From Brachyspira sp. SAP_772 (GTDB lineage: Bacteria; Spirochaetota; Brachyspiria; Brachyspirales; Brachyspiraceae), in assembly GCF_009755885.1 (NCBI RefSeq), contig NZ_VYIX01000001.1, positions 124,001-188,000 of the forward strand: a DNA stretch of 64,000 bases, in the 5' to 3' direction. Positions 16,285-25,280 of the stretch are shown here, piece by piece. Below the pieces are notes generated by a model that was not told the DNA's origin, searched no databases, and saw only the letters and a list, made by a program, of their open reading frames with translations. Position numbers and translations under genes: made by a program. Positions within the stretch are counted from its first letter, which is position 1, and every line of letters starts with the position of its first letter.

Positions 16285-17559
16285 ATGGATAATTTAGAGA
16301 GTACGACTAAAAAAGGAGAAGATTTTGAAAAAAAGGTATTAAGAATATTTAAGAGTTATATTGATGGAGATAAATATTATGTTGATTCCAGAAAATGTAT
16401 TTTATTACATAAATATGTATGTAAAAAAGAAGATAACAATTATAGAAATATAAAATTTGATATTGTAATAAAAATGTATAATACTGTAGATGAAAGAGAG
16501 CGTGCTGAAAAAGGAGAAAATATAAAACATGCTAGTATGATAGTTATAGAATGTAAAAACCATACTAGGAAAATATCTTCTACATATATAGAAAATTTTA
16601 ATACTCTTATTACTAATTCAACTGCTCAAAAAGGTATTTTAGTATCTAATAAAGGTTTTGCCAAAGAAGCTATACAAATAGCAAAAAAATTTAAAATTGA
16701 TTTAGCTATTATTAACGAAAATGACGATTTAATTTTCAAAAGAAAAGAAGATAATTATGTATATTATAGTTTGTACGAATTACTATTAGCACTAAAGATT
16801 ATTGATAATGATTATATAAATTATTCAAAAATAAAAATTCCATATATGGAAGAATTAAAAATAATAGATATTATAAATAATAATTTTAATTATTTAGATA
16901 TATATAGTTCTGATAGATTAAATACAGAAAAACTAATAAAATTTATTGATAGTAGATTTGGATTAAAATGTGAATTTAATTCTTGTTTAGACGGAAGTAT
17001 ATTAGGGTTTATTTCTATGAAAAAATCAAAAATATTTATATCTAATAAATTAGAATATGATGATCCAAGATGGAGATTTACTTTTGCACATGAAATAGGT
17101 CATTTTATATTGCATAGAAGTTACCTAGAAAAATATATAGATTTTTTTGAAGATAAAGTTACAGATATAATATTTGAAAGTGATATTATACCTAGAAACA
17201 TAAATAAAAGAATGGAAATACAAGCCAATCTATTTGCTTCTAATTTATTAATTAATAACTTATGTCTTGAAGCACAATGGAATAATTTTAAAAAACAGTA
17301 TTTTATTGTAGAAGATTACTTATTTTTAGATAACCAAAAAATTAATAAAAATAGAGCTAAATTATTAGTTGAATATATTGGACATAATTTTAATGTTTCA
17401 AAACAAGTTGCCATTATTAAATTAATGAAAAATCAAATATTAGATTTAGATAAGTCAATTTTTACTAAAAAAATGAATAATATTTTTTCTGTAGAAGATT
17501 ATTTTATAGATATGGTTTATAAAAGTTACTGTTATATTAATAATAATTTATATATATAA
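16285..17559 (+). CDS. PD-ExK nuclease-like / ImmA-IrrE metallopeptidase fusion
   Basis: The 424-residue protein has two recognisable parts. Residues about 10-150 look like an Mrr-type restriction nuclease fold: FDIVIK near 58, IVIECKNH near 88 (E-x-K), then TAQKGILVSNKGFAKEA. Residues about 225-370 contain an ImmA/IrrE zinc peptidase with FTFAHEIGHFILH (HEIGH at about 269) and a later E in QANLFASNLL. ImmA/IrrE proteins cleave repressors or antitoxins. The gene follows the RES gene by 21 bases with a TAAGGT site, so it belongs to the same transcript. It may control or activate the RES protein, or act as a separate effector. This coupling is inference. The end lies just before the first repeat block. 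Confidence 0.8.
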   Translation: MDNLESTTKKGEDFEKKVLRIFKSYIDGDKYYVDSRKCILLHKYVCKKEDNNYRNIKFDIVIKMYNTVDERERAEKGENIKHASMIVIECKNHTRKISSTYIENFNTLITNSTAQKGILVSNKGFAKEAIQIAKKFKIDLAIINENDDLIFKRKEDNYVYYSLYELLLALKIIDNDYINYSKIKIPYMEELKIIDIINNNFNYLDIYSSDRLNTEKLIKFIDSRFGLKCEFNSCLDGSILGFISMKKSKIFISNKLEYDDPRWRFTFAHEIGHFILHRSYLEKYIDFFEDKVTDIIFESDIIPRNINKRMEIQANLFASNLLINNLCLEAQWNNFKKQYFIVEDYLFLDNQKINKNRAKLLVEYIGHNFNVSKQVAIIKLMKNQILDLDKSIFTKKMNNIFSVEDYFIDMVYKSYCYINNNLYI

Positions 17560-17603
17560 TTATAGAAAAATTGTAATAAAAGTTTTATTCTAATATGCGA
17601 TAA

Positions 17604-17672
17604 TGAACCGCACACTAGTACATACTATACGTTATAAAACTATGCCGTGCGGAAAGCCCCTACGGCGAGTAG
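17604..17672 (+). repeat. 69-bp hairpin unit A
   Basis: Stem CCGCAC (17608-17613) with GTGCGG (17647-17652); it ends in CGGCGAGTAG. It is followed directly by unit B. A second, competing pairing GCCGT/ACGGC is possible at the 3' end. Confidence 0.85.
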
Positions 17673-17741
17673 TGAACCGCACACTGGTACATCTTCTCTA
17701 GTTCAAAGCTATGGCGTGCGGAAAGCCCGTATGGCGAATAC
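17673..17741 (+). repeat. 69-bp hairpin unit B (degenerate end)
   Basis: Stem CCGCAC (17677-17682) with GTGCGG (17716-17721). The 3' end is altered (GCGAATACTG instead of GCGAGTAG), and it is joined to a 16-bp tandem-repeat remnant. Confidence 0.75.
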
Positions 17742-18031
17742 TGCTACAGCTAGGCGAGTAGTTAGCTAGGCGAGTAGCTTGAGACGATAAATTATTACTA
17801 CTTTTCTTAAAAAATTTCCTATCCCTCGGCTTATTATTTAAAAAAATTTGTTTAACTATATAGGGTGGGCGGGCGGGAACTCAAAATTTTAAAATTTTTT
17901 ATTACCCTTCATTTTTTTAGTTCGGCGGTGGCGTTGGGGTGAGTGTTAGCGTTGGGGTTAGGTTGGTGCTAGGGTTAGGTTAGTGCTGTGGTGAGGTGGG
18001 CGTTATGGTCTATTAGTGTCCTAACTTGCTA

Positions 18032-18100
18032 TGAACCGCACACTATTATATACGCAATAGGTTAAAGCTATGCCGTGCGGAAAGCCCCTACGGCGAGTAG
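18032..18100 (+). repeat. 69-bp hairpin unit C
   Basis: Stem CCGCAC (18036-18041) with GTGCGG (18075-18080); it ends in GCGAGTAG. It is preceded by CTAACTTGCTA, the internal left boundary also seen before units D, F and H. Confidence 0.85.
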
Positions 18101-18433
18101 CGGAGTGCCCCCGACCGGAGGGAGGCCTTTAGGGCGACCGTAGGAAGTGCGTTAGCTAGGCGAGTAGCTTGAGACGATAAATTATTACTACTCCAAAAAA
18201 ATTCATCTTTCTGGGCTTATTTCCCTAAAAAATTCTGTTTAACTTTAAAGGGTGGGTTAGGGTGGGAATACAAAATTTTAAAAATTTTTCTTACCCCTTC
18301 ATTTTTTTAATTCGGGGGCGGCGGTGGGGTGAGTGTTAGCGTTGGGGTTGGTGCTGTGGTTAGGTTAGCGTTGGGGTTAGGTTAGCGTTGGGGTTAGGTT
18401 AGTGCTGTCGTTTATTCGTGCCATAACTTGCTA

Positions 18434-18502
18434 TGAACCGCACACTAGTACATACTATACGCTATAAAACTATGCCGTGCGGAAAGCCCCTACGGCGAGT
18501 AG
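18434..18502 (+). repeat. 69-bp hairpin unit D at the junction with silent RM copy 1
   Basis: Stem CCGCAC (18438-18443) with GTGCGG (18477-18482). GCGAGTAG ends at 18502 and RM-homologous sequence begins at the next base. No 16-bp tandem unit is present here. Confidence 0.88.
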
Positions 18503-19652
18503 TGTTGGAATGATAACTTCTAATAAGTGGATGCGTGCAGGATATGGTGCGATTACAAGAGATTATTTTTATAGGAATGCAAATGTTAATGGTGTTATAG
18601 ATTTGGGGGCAGGAAGATTTCAAGGTGCTACAGTTGATACGAGTATAATATTATATTCAAAAAAAGATGATGAAATAAAAATTAATGAACCTAGAGAATT
18701 TAAGGCTATTAAATTTTATAATGACTTATCAGAGCTTAATAATATAAAATTTGGAGATGACAGAGTTATTGCACATCACGATAAAGAATGGGTAATAATG
18801 AATAATCTTGAAAATGGTATTTTTGAAAAAATAAATAAACATAAGCCTTTAAAAGATTGGGATATTAATATTTATAGGGGAATTTTAACAGGATTTAATG
18901 AAGCATTTATTATTGATGAAGAAACAAAAAATAATCTTATAAAAGAAGATGCTAAAAGTGCAGAGATAATTAAACCTGTATTAAGAGGAAGAGATATAAA
19001 AAGATATTCTTGTAATTATGATAATGGATTGTATCTAATTAATACACATAATGGTATAAAAGAAAAAGATATAGCTCCTATTGATATAAAAGATTATCCC
19101 GCTATAAAAAAACATTTGGATAAATATTATAAAGAATTATCAAAAAGATTAGATAAAGGTATAACTCCTTATAATTTAAGAAATTGTGCATATTTACTAG
19201 AATTTGATAAACCTAAAATAATTTATCAAGAGATATGTCAACAGGCTTCATATTCTTTAGATGAAGATAATTCTTTTATTAATAATACAGCTTATATAAT
19301 GGTAAGTAAAAATTATAGTTTAAAATTATTATTAGGTTTATTAAATTCAAAATTGTATTGGTGGTTTTTTACTAAAAATAATATGACTTTAGGTAGCTCA
19401 GGTATAAGAATGCTAGCCATGTATATAGAAACTTTACCAATTCCAGAAGTTGATAAAGATACTGAAAGTAAGTTAGTTAATCTCGTTGACAATATCATTG
19501 ATTTAAACAAAAAGTTATCCTCCGAAAAGAACCCCAACACTATAGAAATGCTTAATACTCGAATACAAGCCGTTGATGCCGCTATTGATAAAATTGTTTA
19601 TTCTTTGTACAATTTGACTGATGAGGAGATTAGGGTTATTGAGGGTGATTAA
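18503..19652 (+). pseudogene. Silent 3' copy 1 of the Type IIG RM gene (specificity donor)
   Basis: This partial copy matches the expressed RM gene from base 14337 to its stop codon. It starts in VGMITSNKWMRAGYG, after motif IV, so it lacks the nuclease and both methylase motifs and cannot act alone. The frame is open for about 383 codons; the only possible starts (for example GTG 18477) lie inside the hairpin repeat. The first part is very similar to the expressed gene, the recognition domain from about 19010 to 19430 differs strongly, and the last 200 bases are nearly identical again. This is the pattern of a donor for gene conversion. No promoter or ribosome site precedes it. Confidence 0.85.
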
Positions 19653-19675
19653 ATTTTAAAATGTATTATAGTTGG

Positions 19676-19703
19676 TTGATAATTTTTATATTTTTTTTAT
19701 AAT
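19676..19703 (+). promoter_or_regulatory. Candidate promoter of the 302-residue/membrane gene pair
   Basis: TTGATA (19676-19681), 16 bases, TATAAT (19698-19703), 31 bases before the start codon. It gives these accessory genes their own transcription, independent of the RM promoter. Confidence 0.5.
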
Positions 19704-19734
19704 TATATAATAAGTTTAATATGGATTATTTTTT

Positions 19735-20643
19735 ATGAAAATTCAATTATATACATACCTTGTAGAACCTAAAGAACTTTTATCCGTTTGTACTGATTCA
19801 GCCATAGAATTTTTTAATATTTTTAGTAAAGAATTATATTCTGAAAATAGAAAAAGATTAGTTAATAGAGTTGTATATAATGAAGAGTTGGATACATCTA
19901 TGGTTATATCTGATTATAAAATGAATGATAAATTTATATTTGGTTCAATAATGATTATAAAGAATAATTTAGTAAAAGATATTTCTACTTTAAATATGGA
20001 AAAAGAAGATAAAATAATAACTAAAGACTTAGAAATAGATAAAAGAAAACAAATAAGTGATATATATAATTTTTATGTTAAGAAAAATAAAGTTATAATT
20101 ACAAATGGAAAAAGATATAATCAATCATTTTTTCATTATATTAATCATTTTATACAGAATGAGTTTTTAGAATATTCTGTATCTCCATTAATTCAGAAAA
20201 TATCTAAATCAAATGAAAATTATAATCTTAGTAAAATAAAAAATATAAAGCTATCTGAGAGATATATAAAAAAAAATATTAATACTAATAATAAAAAAGA
20301 TGGTAATATTATAAAAGTTTTGGATAATGTGAATGAATCTCTAGTTAAAGAAATATTTCCAAATAGTAGTATTTCAATTGAAGAAATAAAAAAAACTTTT
20401 GACATAGAAATTGTTTTGAAAATAAAGAAAAATTTAAATGAGATTCAAAAAAGTTTTAGAGTGCTTAATCCTGAAAATCTTATTATAGAAAATAATAATG
20501 GTTCACAAATAACAGGTGATACATTAACAGAAAAAAGAATTGTTGAAATTAGTGAATATGTCGAAAACGGAATGCCTAATGAAGAAGAATTGTTAAATGA
20601 GATGATTAATTATATGGAAGATATTGAAAATGAAAATTATTAA
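19735..20643 (+). CDS. Unknown cytoplasmic protein of the defence island
   Basis: I do not recognise this 302-residue protein. It starts MKIQLYTYLVEPKELL, is soluble, and has a lysine-rich middle (KSNENYNLSKIKNIKLSERY) and an acidic C-terminus (NGMPNEEELLNEMINYMED). It overlaps the following four-TM protein gene by 20 bases, so the two are translationally linked. The pairing of a soluble protein of about 300 residues with a small four-helix membrane protein recalls RexA/RexB and Kiwa-type defence pairs in layout only; no sequence match is claimed. It lies directly behind silent RM copy 1 and before a repeat block, so it is the cargo of module 2. Confidence 0.7.
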   Translation: MKIQLYTYLVEPKELLSVCTDSAIEFFNIFSKELYSENRKRLVNRVVYNEELDTSMVISDYKMNDKFIFGSIMIIKNNLVKDISTLNMEKEDKIITKDLEIDKRKQISDIYNFYVKKNKVIITNGKRYNQSFFHYINHFIQNEFLEYSVSPLIQKISKSNENYNLSKIKNIKLSERYIKKNINTNNKKDGNIIKVLDNVNESLVKEIFPNSSISIEEIKKTFDIEIVLKIKKNLNEIQKSFRVLNPENLIIENNNGSQITGDTLTEKRIVEISEYVENGMPNEEELLNEMINYMEDIENENY

Positions 20644-21148
20644 ATTAATATTAAAATATATTATTGCTGTTATACTCACTTCTACTTTATTTATTATACT
20701 ATCAAATTTATCATTTATAAATTTTCTTGATAAAGATAATTTTACGAATGTTAATAATATGTTATTTACAAGTATAACTATCATTTTTTCAGTAGGTTTT
20801 AGTTTACTTATAAGTTTTGATATAGATAGTATTAAAAATATTTATGTTTTAAAAAAAATGAATGATGGATTAAAAGATATAAGAGATAAAATGATTTTAT
20901 TCTTTTTTATAGCTATATTAATTTTTATTTTTTCTATAGTAGTAAATATAGATAAAAATTATTATGTCAATATGTTTTTTAAAATTAAATTGTCTGTTGT
21001 TTGGAACTCTTTTTGTATATCAGGTTTATTAATAGTATTATTAATATTGATTTTAATATTTAAATATACTTATGATAAAAAAATAGAATTAAAAATTAAT
21101 TTGATGAATGAACAAGAGATATTAAAAAAATCAAACTTACAAGAATGA
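20624..21148 (+). CDS. Small four-TM membrane protein, partner of the preceding gene
   Basis: The 174-residue protein has four hydrophobic segments at about residues 8-32 (YIIAVILTSTLFIILSNLSF), 44-65 (NMLFTSITIIFSVGFSLLIS), 88-108 (MILFFFIAILIFIFSIVV) and 125-147 (FCISGLLIVLLILILIF), with a charged C-terminal tail (EQEILKKSNLQE). There is no catalytic motif. Its start overlaps the end of the preceding gene. A membrane effector that depolarises or permeabilises the cell when triggered by its soluble partner is a reasonable hypothesis from the gene layout alone. Confidence 0.72.
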   Translation: MKMKIIKLILKYIIAVILTSTLFIILSNLSFINFLDKDNFTNVNNMLFTSITIIFSVGFSLLISFDIDSIKNIYVLKKMNDGLKDIRDKMILFFFIAILIFIFSIVVNIDKNYYVNMFFKIKLSVVWNSFCISGLLIVLLILILIFKYTYDKKIELKINLMNEQEILKKSNLQE

Positions 21149-21229
21149 ATATTATTTCATAATAATTCCTTAATCTATATGCATATTTTATGTTAAAATG
21201 GTTGGATAATAAAACGCTCGATTGTGAGT

Positions 21230-21635
21230 TTAAAAAGTGTGGCTAGACGAGTAGTTAGGTTGGTACTGGGGTTAGGTGGGCGTTATAGTCTATTTTTGCC
21301 TAATATGCGATAATGAACCGCACACTGTTACATCTTCTTTAGTTCAAAGCTATGTCGTGCGGAATGCCCCTACGGCGAGTAGTTAGCTAGGCGAGTAGGT
21401 TGGCCGATAAATTATTAATACTTTTATTAAAAAAATTCATACTTATAGGCTTATTATTTAAAAAAATTTGTTTAACTATATAGGGTGGGTGGGCGGGAAT
21501 ACAAAATTTTAAAATTTTTTCTTAATCTTCAGCTTTTTAGTTCAGGGGCGGCGTTGGGGTGAGTGTTAGCGTTGGGGTTATGGCAGGTGCTAGGGTTAGG
21601 TTAGTGCTGTCGTTTATTCGTGCCATAACTTGCTA
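21230..21635 (+). repeat. Repeat block 2 separating module 2 from module 3
   Basis: It begins with a degraded remnant (GACGAGTAGTTAGG at about 21246 and a GGGGTTAGGTGGG tract). From 21301 (TAATATGCGATAATGAACCGC) there is one long unit: hairpin E, 1.5 copies of the 16-bp tandem repeat, the conserved A/T segment and the G-rich tract 21541-21620. It ends at CCATAACTTGCTA before hairpin F. No gene is seen. Confidence 0.85.
21314..21382 (+). repeat. 69-bp hairpin unit E
   Basis: Stem CCGCAC (21318-21323) with GTGCGG (21357-21362); it ends in GCGAGTAG and is followed by TTAGCTAGGCGAGTAG. Confidence 0.85.
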
Positions 21636-21704
21636 TGAACCGCACACTAGTACATATGCAATAGGTTAAAGCCATGCCGTGCGGAGTGCCCCTACGGCGA
21701 GTAG
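21636..21704 (+). repeat. 69-bp hairpin unit F at the junction with silent RM copy 2
   Basis: Stem CCGCAC (21640-21645) with GTGCGG (21679-21684). GCGAGTAG ends at 21704 and RM-homologous sequence begins at the next base, as at unit D. Confidence 0.88.
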
Positions 21705-23091
21705 TGAAATCAGGCGGATTTGATGTTGTTATTGGTAATCCTCCGTATGTTCAAATTCAAGGTATGGAAAAAGAACTTAAAGAAGGTTACAAAGAAGCTA
21801 ATTATAAAAATTATGTTTTATCAGGGGATATTTATCAGTTATTTTTTGAGAAAGGTTTAGATGTTTTAAAAATTGGCGGAATTGTTGGAATGATAACTTC
21901 TAATAAATGGATGCGTGCAGGATATGGTGCTGTTACGAGAGATTATTTTTATAGGAATGCAAATGTTAATGGTGTTATAGATTTGGGAGCAGGAAGATTT
22001 AAAGGTGCTACAGTTGATACGAGTATAATATTATATTCAAAAAAAGATGATGAAATAAAAATTAATGAACCAAGAGAATTTAAGGCTATTAAATTTTATG
22101 ATGATTTAGTAAATCTTAAAGATTTAGAATTTAAAAATGATATAGTTATAGCTAATCACGATAAAGAATGGGTAATAATGAATAATCTTGAAAATAGTAT
22201 TTTTGAAAAAATAATTAAACATAAACCTTTAAAAGATTGGAATGTTAATCTTTTTCAGGAATAAAAACAGGGTTTAATGAAATCTTTATTATAGATGATA
22301 ATACTAGAGAAGAATTAATTAAAAAAGATGTGAAAAATTCTGAAATTATAAAGCCTGTATTAGTAGATGATTCTTTATTAAAATATAGAATTAACTTTAA
22401 TAATAAGTATTTAATAAATACACATAATGGCGTTAAATCAGAAAATATACCTCCAATAGATATTAATAATTATAAAGATATAAAAACATATATTGATAAT
22501 TCTGTAGAAGAAATTAAAAAAGGAGTTATGAAAAGAAAAGGTGGACATACAACTAATAATAAAAGTTTTTTTGATAGGTCTGATATGGGATATACACCAT
22601 ACAATCATAGAAATTGTGCTTATTTATTAGAATTTGAAAAACCTAAAATTGTATGGAAACAGACTTCAAAATATCAAACATTTATGTTAGATACAGAAGG
22701 ATATTATATAACAGTTTCAGCACATATGTTAACAATAAATGATAATGATTTAAATAAATTAAAATATATATTATCAATATTGAATTCTAAATTATTTAAA
22801 TATTATATGTTTTCAGTTGCTACAAATTTTAGCGGTGTTGGTATTAGGTGGATACCTGCATTTATTGAAAATGTTCCAATCCCAGAGCCTGATAAGGATA
22901 CTGAAAATAAATTAGTTAATCTCGTTGACAATATCATTGATTTAAACAAAAAGTTATCCTCCGAAAAGAACCCTAACACTATAGAAATGCTTAGTACTCG
23001 CATACAAGCCGTTGATGCCGCTATTGATAAAATTGTTTATTCTTTGTACGGGTTAGATGCGGAAGAGATTAAAATTATTGAGGGGGAGTAA
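21705..23091 (+). pseudogene. Silent 3' copy 2 of the Type IIG RM gene, frameshifted
   Basis: It matches the expressed gene from base 14159 to the stop codon, so it includes motif IV (NPPY) but not motif I or the nuclease. One base is missing near 22257: the frame ends NVNLFQE-stop at 22264, and adding one G after CAG restores GIKTGFNEIFIID and an open frame to 23091. The recognition domain differs from both other versions and has an insertion (KRKGGHTTNNKS, around residue 75 of the second frame). A 62-base stretch near the 3' end (about 22913-22974) is identical in all three copies. It has no functional start outside the repeat. The frameshift would inactivate any RM protein that acquired it. 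Confidence 0.85.
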
Positions 23092-23095
23092 TTTT

Positions 23096-23130
23096 ATTAT
23101 AATATGGGGATTAATACCCCATATTATAAT
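23096..23130. terminator. Bidirectional hairpin terminator between silent copy 2 and AIPR gene
   Basis: A perfect 14-bp inverted repeat (ATTATAATATGGGG with CCCCATATTATAAT, loop of seven) lies between two convergent stop codons. Confidence 0.75.
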
Positions 23131-23131
23131 A

Positions 23132-24748
23132 TTATTTAACTAATCCAATATAATCTAATATTATTTCTGTAGATTTTTGAGATTTAAAGAAATTAGTATA
23201 TGTAAAAGTTTTTCCATTGTCTTTTCTGTATTTTTCTATTATATCATTAATTTTTTCCATAGCAATATTAAATGTTTCCATAGTTTTATTTTCATTAAAA
23301 CTTTTTTTTAGTTCTGGTGATATTTTTGTCATTAAAAATAAAATTGAATATAAAGAATGTGGAACATGTGCATAATTTGAATTTTGATATTTTTCAATTA
23401 TACAATCATAAATATAAAAAGATATTAATAAATCATCATATATATCATCTCTTTTATATACTTCAGAATAGTATTTATTAACTAAATAATTTTTTGCTCT
23501 TTTAGCATCATGAGGTATATCCATATATATAGAACAATATATTTGCAATAATTTCTCAGATACTATGTTTTTTTCTAATAATTTTTCTTCAGAATTTCTT
23601 TCAATTATTAATGATATATTTTTAATTTCAAAATATTCTTTTAATGTTTTTAAATTTTTTATATTTGATTTCAAATCAAACATTGTAATTTTGTTTTGAT
23701 TATTTGTTCCTGTTACTATTTGTTCTATTTTTTGATCATCTGTTGTTTGATATATTCTCAATAAAATAAAAGAAGTTACAAATATTTCATTTGTTTCATC
23801 TTTTTTAAAAATATTATATAGTATTTTGCTTGTTTGTCCTCCATTCACTATATATGGATCTTCTAATTCCATAATTGTTTGGCCTTTTAAAGTTTTTTTC
23901 TCAGCTCTTTTGCATATAATAGATATTCCATTATTTTTATACCAAAACATTTCAGGGTCATTTATTATACTTTTTTCTATTTCTTTATTTAAACTTGTTT
24001 TTAACAATTTTCTTATATTTTTATTTAAAATGTTATCTCCTATTTCTGAGTATAACTTACAAATTTCATATGTATTGACATTAACTATATATGATAATAT
24101 ACCTGTATTTATAGTTATACAATCTTTGTTATTTAAATTTAAAATGTGTGTTTTATTGGTTAATTTATTATTATTTAAGAAAAATTCTGATTCTGTTATT
24201 ACATTTACTTCAAATAAATTAGAATGTTCTTCCTGAAATTCTGATAATTTAATTTTATCTAAATCTGTTATATCGCTACCATTTGTAACAAGATATAAAT
24301 TAAAATGTAGTTTTTCAATAGGTAAATCTTCAAATTGTTTGTATTTTTTTAAAAGGAAATCATTAAAATTTACACTATTTAATTTTTTATCAATAAATAT
24401 TTTTTTTATACTATTTAAAAAATCATTTATATCTCTTGATCCTATGGTTGATGATAAATTTTGATCTTTATGATATTTAACTTGAAATAAATTTATGATT
24501 ATATCGTCATTATCATCATCATCTATATAAAAAATATCTATATTATTATCATTTGGACCGTCTGTTATATCATTTAATATTTCTATAGAGTAATTTCCTA
24601 TATAATTTTGTAGAGTGTATATATTGAAACAATATGGAATTATATTTTCTCCTTTTATTTTTCTTTGTTCTAAAAAATTTTTAATTTCTTTTCTATTACT
24701 CAATTCTATTAAATGTTTTTTTAAAATTTCATTTTCTAATCTATTCAT
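23132..24748 (-). CDS. AIPR-family abortive phage infection protein
   Basis: About 538 residues. It has the AIPR hallmark (PF10592): ILNKNIRKLLK, then DPEMFWYKNNGISIICKR, then DPYIVNGGQTSKILYNIF at about residues 250-320. The N-terminal part has DGPNDNNIDIFYIDD and INLFQVKYHK, which resemble the D and QxK strands of an Mrr-like PD-(D/E)xK nuclease. AIPR proteins, such as AbiEi-unrelated lactococcal Abi systems, stop phage multiplication at a cost to the cell; the mechanism is not fixed. The start is placed at ATG 24748, about ten bases after GGAGG; an ATG at 24766 overlaps this site. It is the only gene of the island on the minus strand and is the cargo of module 3. Confidence 0.88.
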   Translation of the reverse strand: MNRLENEILKKHLIELSNRKEIKNFLEQRKIKGENIIPYCFNIYTLQNYIGNYSIEILNDITDGPNDNNIDIFYIDDDDNDDIIINLFQVKYHKDQNLSSTIGSRDINDFLNSIKKIFIDKKLNSVNFNDFLLKKYKQFEDLPIEKLHFNLYLVTNGSDITDLDKIKLSEFQEEHSNLFEVNVITESEFFLNNNKLTNKTHILNLNNKDCITINTGILSYIVNVNTYEICKLYSEIGDNILNKNIRKLLKTSLNKEIEKSIINDPEMFWYKNNGISIICKRAEKKTLKGQTIMELEDPYIVNGGQTSKILYNIFKKDETNEIFVTSFILLRIYQTTDDQKIEQIVTGTNNQNKITMFDLKSNIKNLKTLKEYFEIKNISLIIERNSEEKLLEKNIVSEKLLQIYCSIYMDIPHDAKRAKNYLVNKYYSEVYKRDDIYDDLLISFYIYDCIIEKYQNSNYAHVPHSLYSILFLMTKISPELKKSFNENKTMETFNIAMEKINDIIEKYRKDNGKTFTYTNFFKSQKSTEIILDYIGLVK

Positions 24749-24862
24749 AAAAGATTTAACCTCCATTTTCTATTTTGTTTGCAGTAAAATTGTAAATTAT
24801 AATATTAATTTTTCAATAGAACTATAGTTGGTATTTTTTATTTTTTTCCTAATATGCGATAA

Positions 24863-24931
24863 TGAACCGCACACTGTTACATATTCTACACTCTAAAGCT
24901 ATGCCGTGCGGAAAGCCACTACGGCGAGTAG
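24863..24931 (+). repeat. 69-bp hairpin unit G
   Basis: Stem CCGCAC with GTGCGG, ending in GCGAGTAG. It is preceded by the block boundary CCTAATATGCGATAA. Confidence 0.85.
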
Positions 24932-25211
24932 TTAGCTAGGCGAGTAGTTAGCTAGGCGAGTAGCTTGAGACGATAAATTATTAATACTTTTATTAAAAAA
25001 TTTCCTTCTTATAGGCTTATTTCCTTAAAAAATTCTGTTTAACTTTAAAGGGCGGGTTAGGGTGGGAATACAAAATTTTAAAATTTTTTCTTAATCTTCA
25101 GCTTTTTAGTTCAGGGGCGGCGTTGGGGTGAGTGTTAGCGTTGGGGTTAGGTTAGTGCTGTGGTTATGGTCTATGCGTGAGGTTGTATCCTATTCGTGCC
25201 ATAACTTGCTA

Positions 25212-25280
25212 TGAACCGCACACTAGTACATACTATACGCTATAAAACTATGACGTGCGGAGTGCCCCTACGGCGAGTAG
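25212..25280 (+). repeat. 69-bp hairpin unit H
   Basis: Stem CCGCAC with GTGCGG, ending in GCGAGTAG, which is also the first half of the 16-bp tandem repeat that follows. Confidence 0.85.

Larger units (their letters stand above)
17591..18433 (+). repeat. Repeat block 1 separating RM module 1 from module 2
   Basis: Non-coding, about 0.85 kb. It starts with TAATATGCGATAATGAACCGC, a left boundary shared with the blocks at 21301 and 24851. It holds two consecutive long units. Each has one or two 69-bp hairpins, a tandem GCGAGTAG/TTAGCTAG part, a conserved GAGACGATAAATTATTACTA segment, an A/T-rich segment with GGTGGG-like runs, AAAATTTTAAAATTTT-like sequence, and a G-rich tract (17921-18005 and 18311-18410) built on GTTAGCGTTGGGGTTAGG. 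The second unit carries an insertion at about 18101-18150 related to CTTCCTTCGGTCGC of the dispersed repeats. No gene is seen. Confidence 0.85.

Noticed and set aside
18477-19652. Open frame starting at GTG 18477 as an independent methylase gene
   Set aside because: The start lies in the hairpin repeat, no ribosome site precedes it, and the methylase motifs I and IV are missing. It is treated as a silent copy.
17604-25280. 69-bp hairpins as integron attC sites
   Set aside because: No GTTRRRY/RYYYAAC core pair and no integron integrase were seen; attached DNA includes RM gene fragments rather than free cassettes with attC at their 3' ends.
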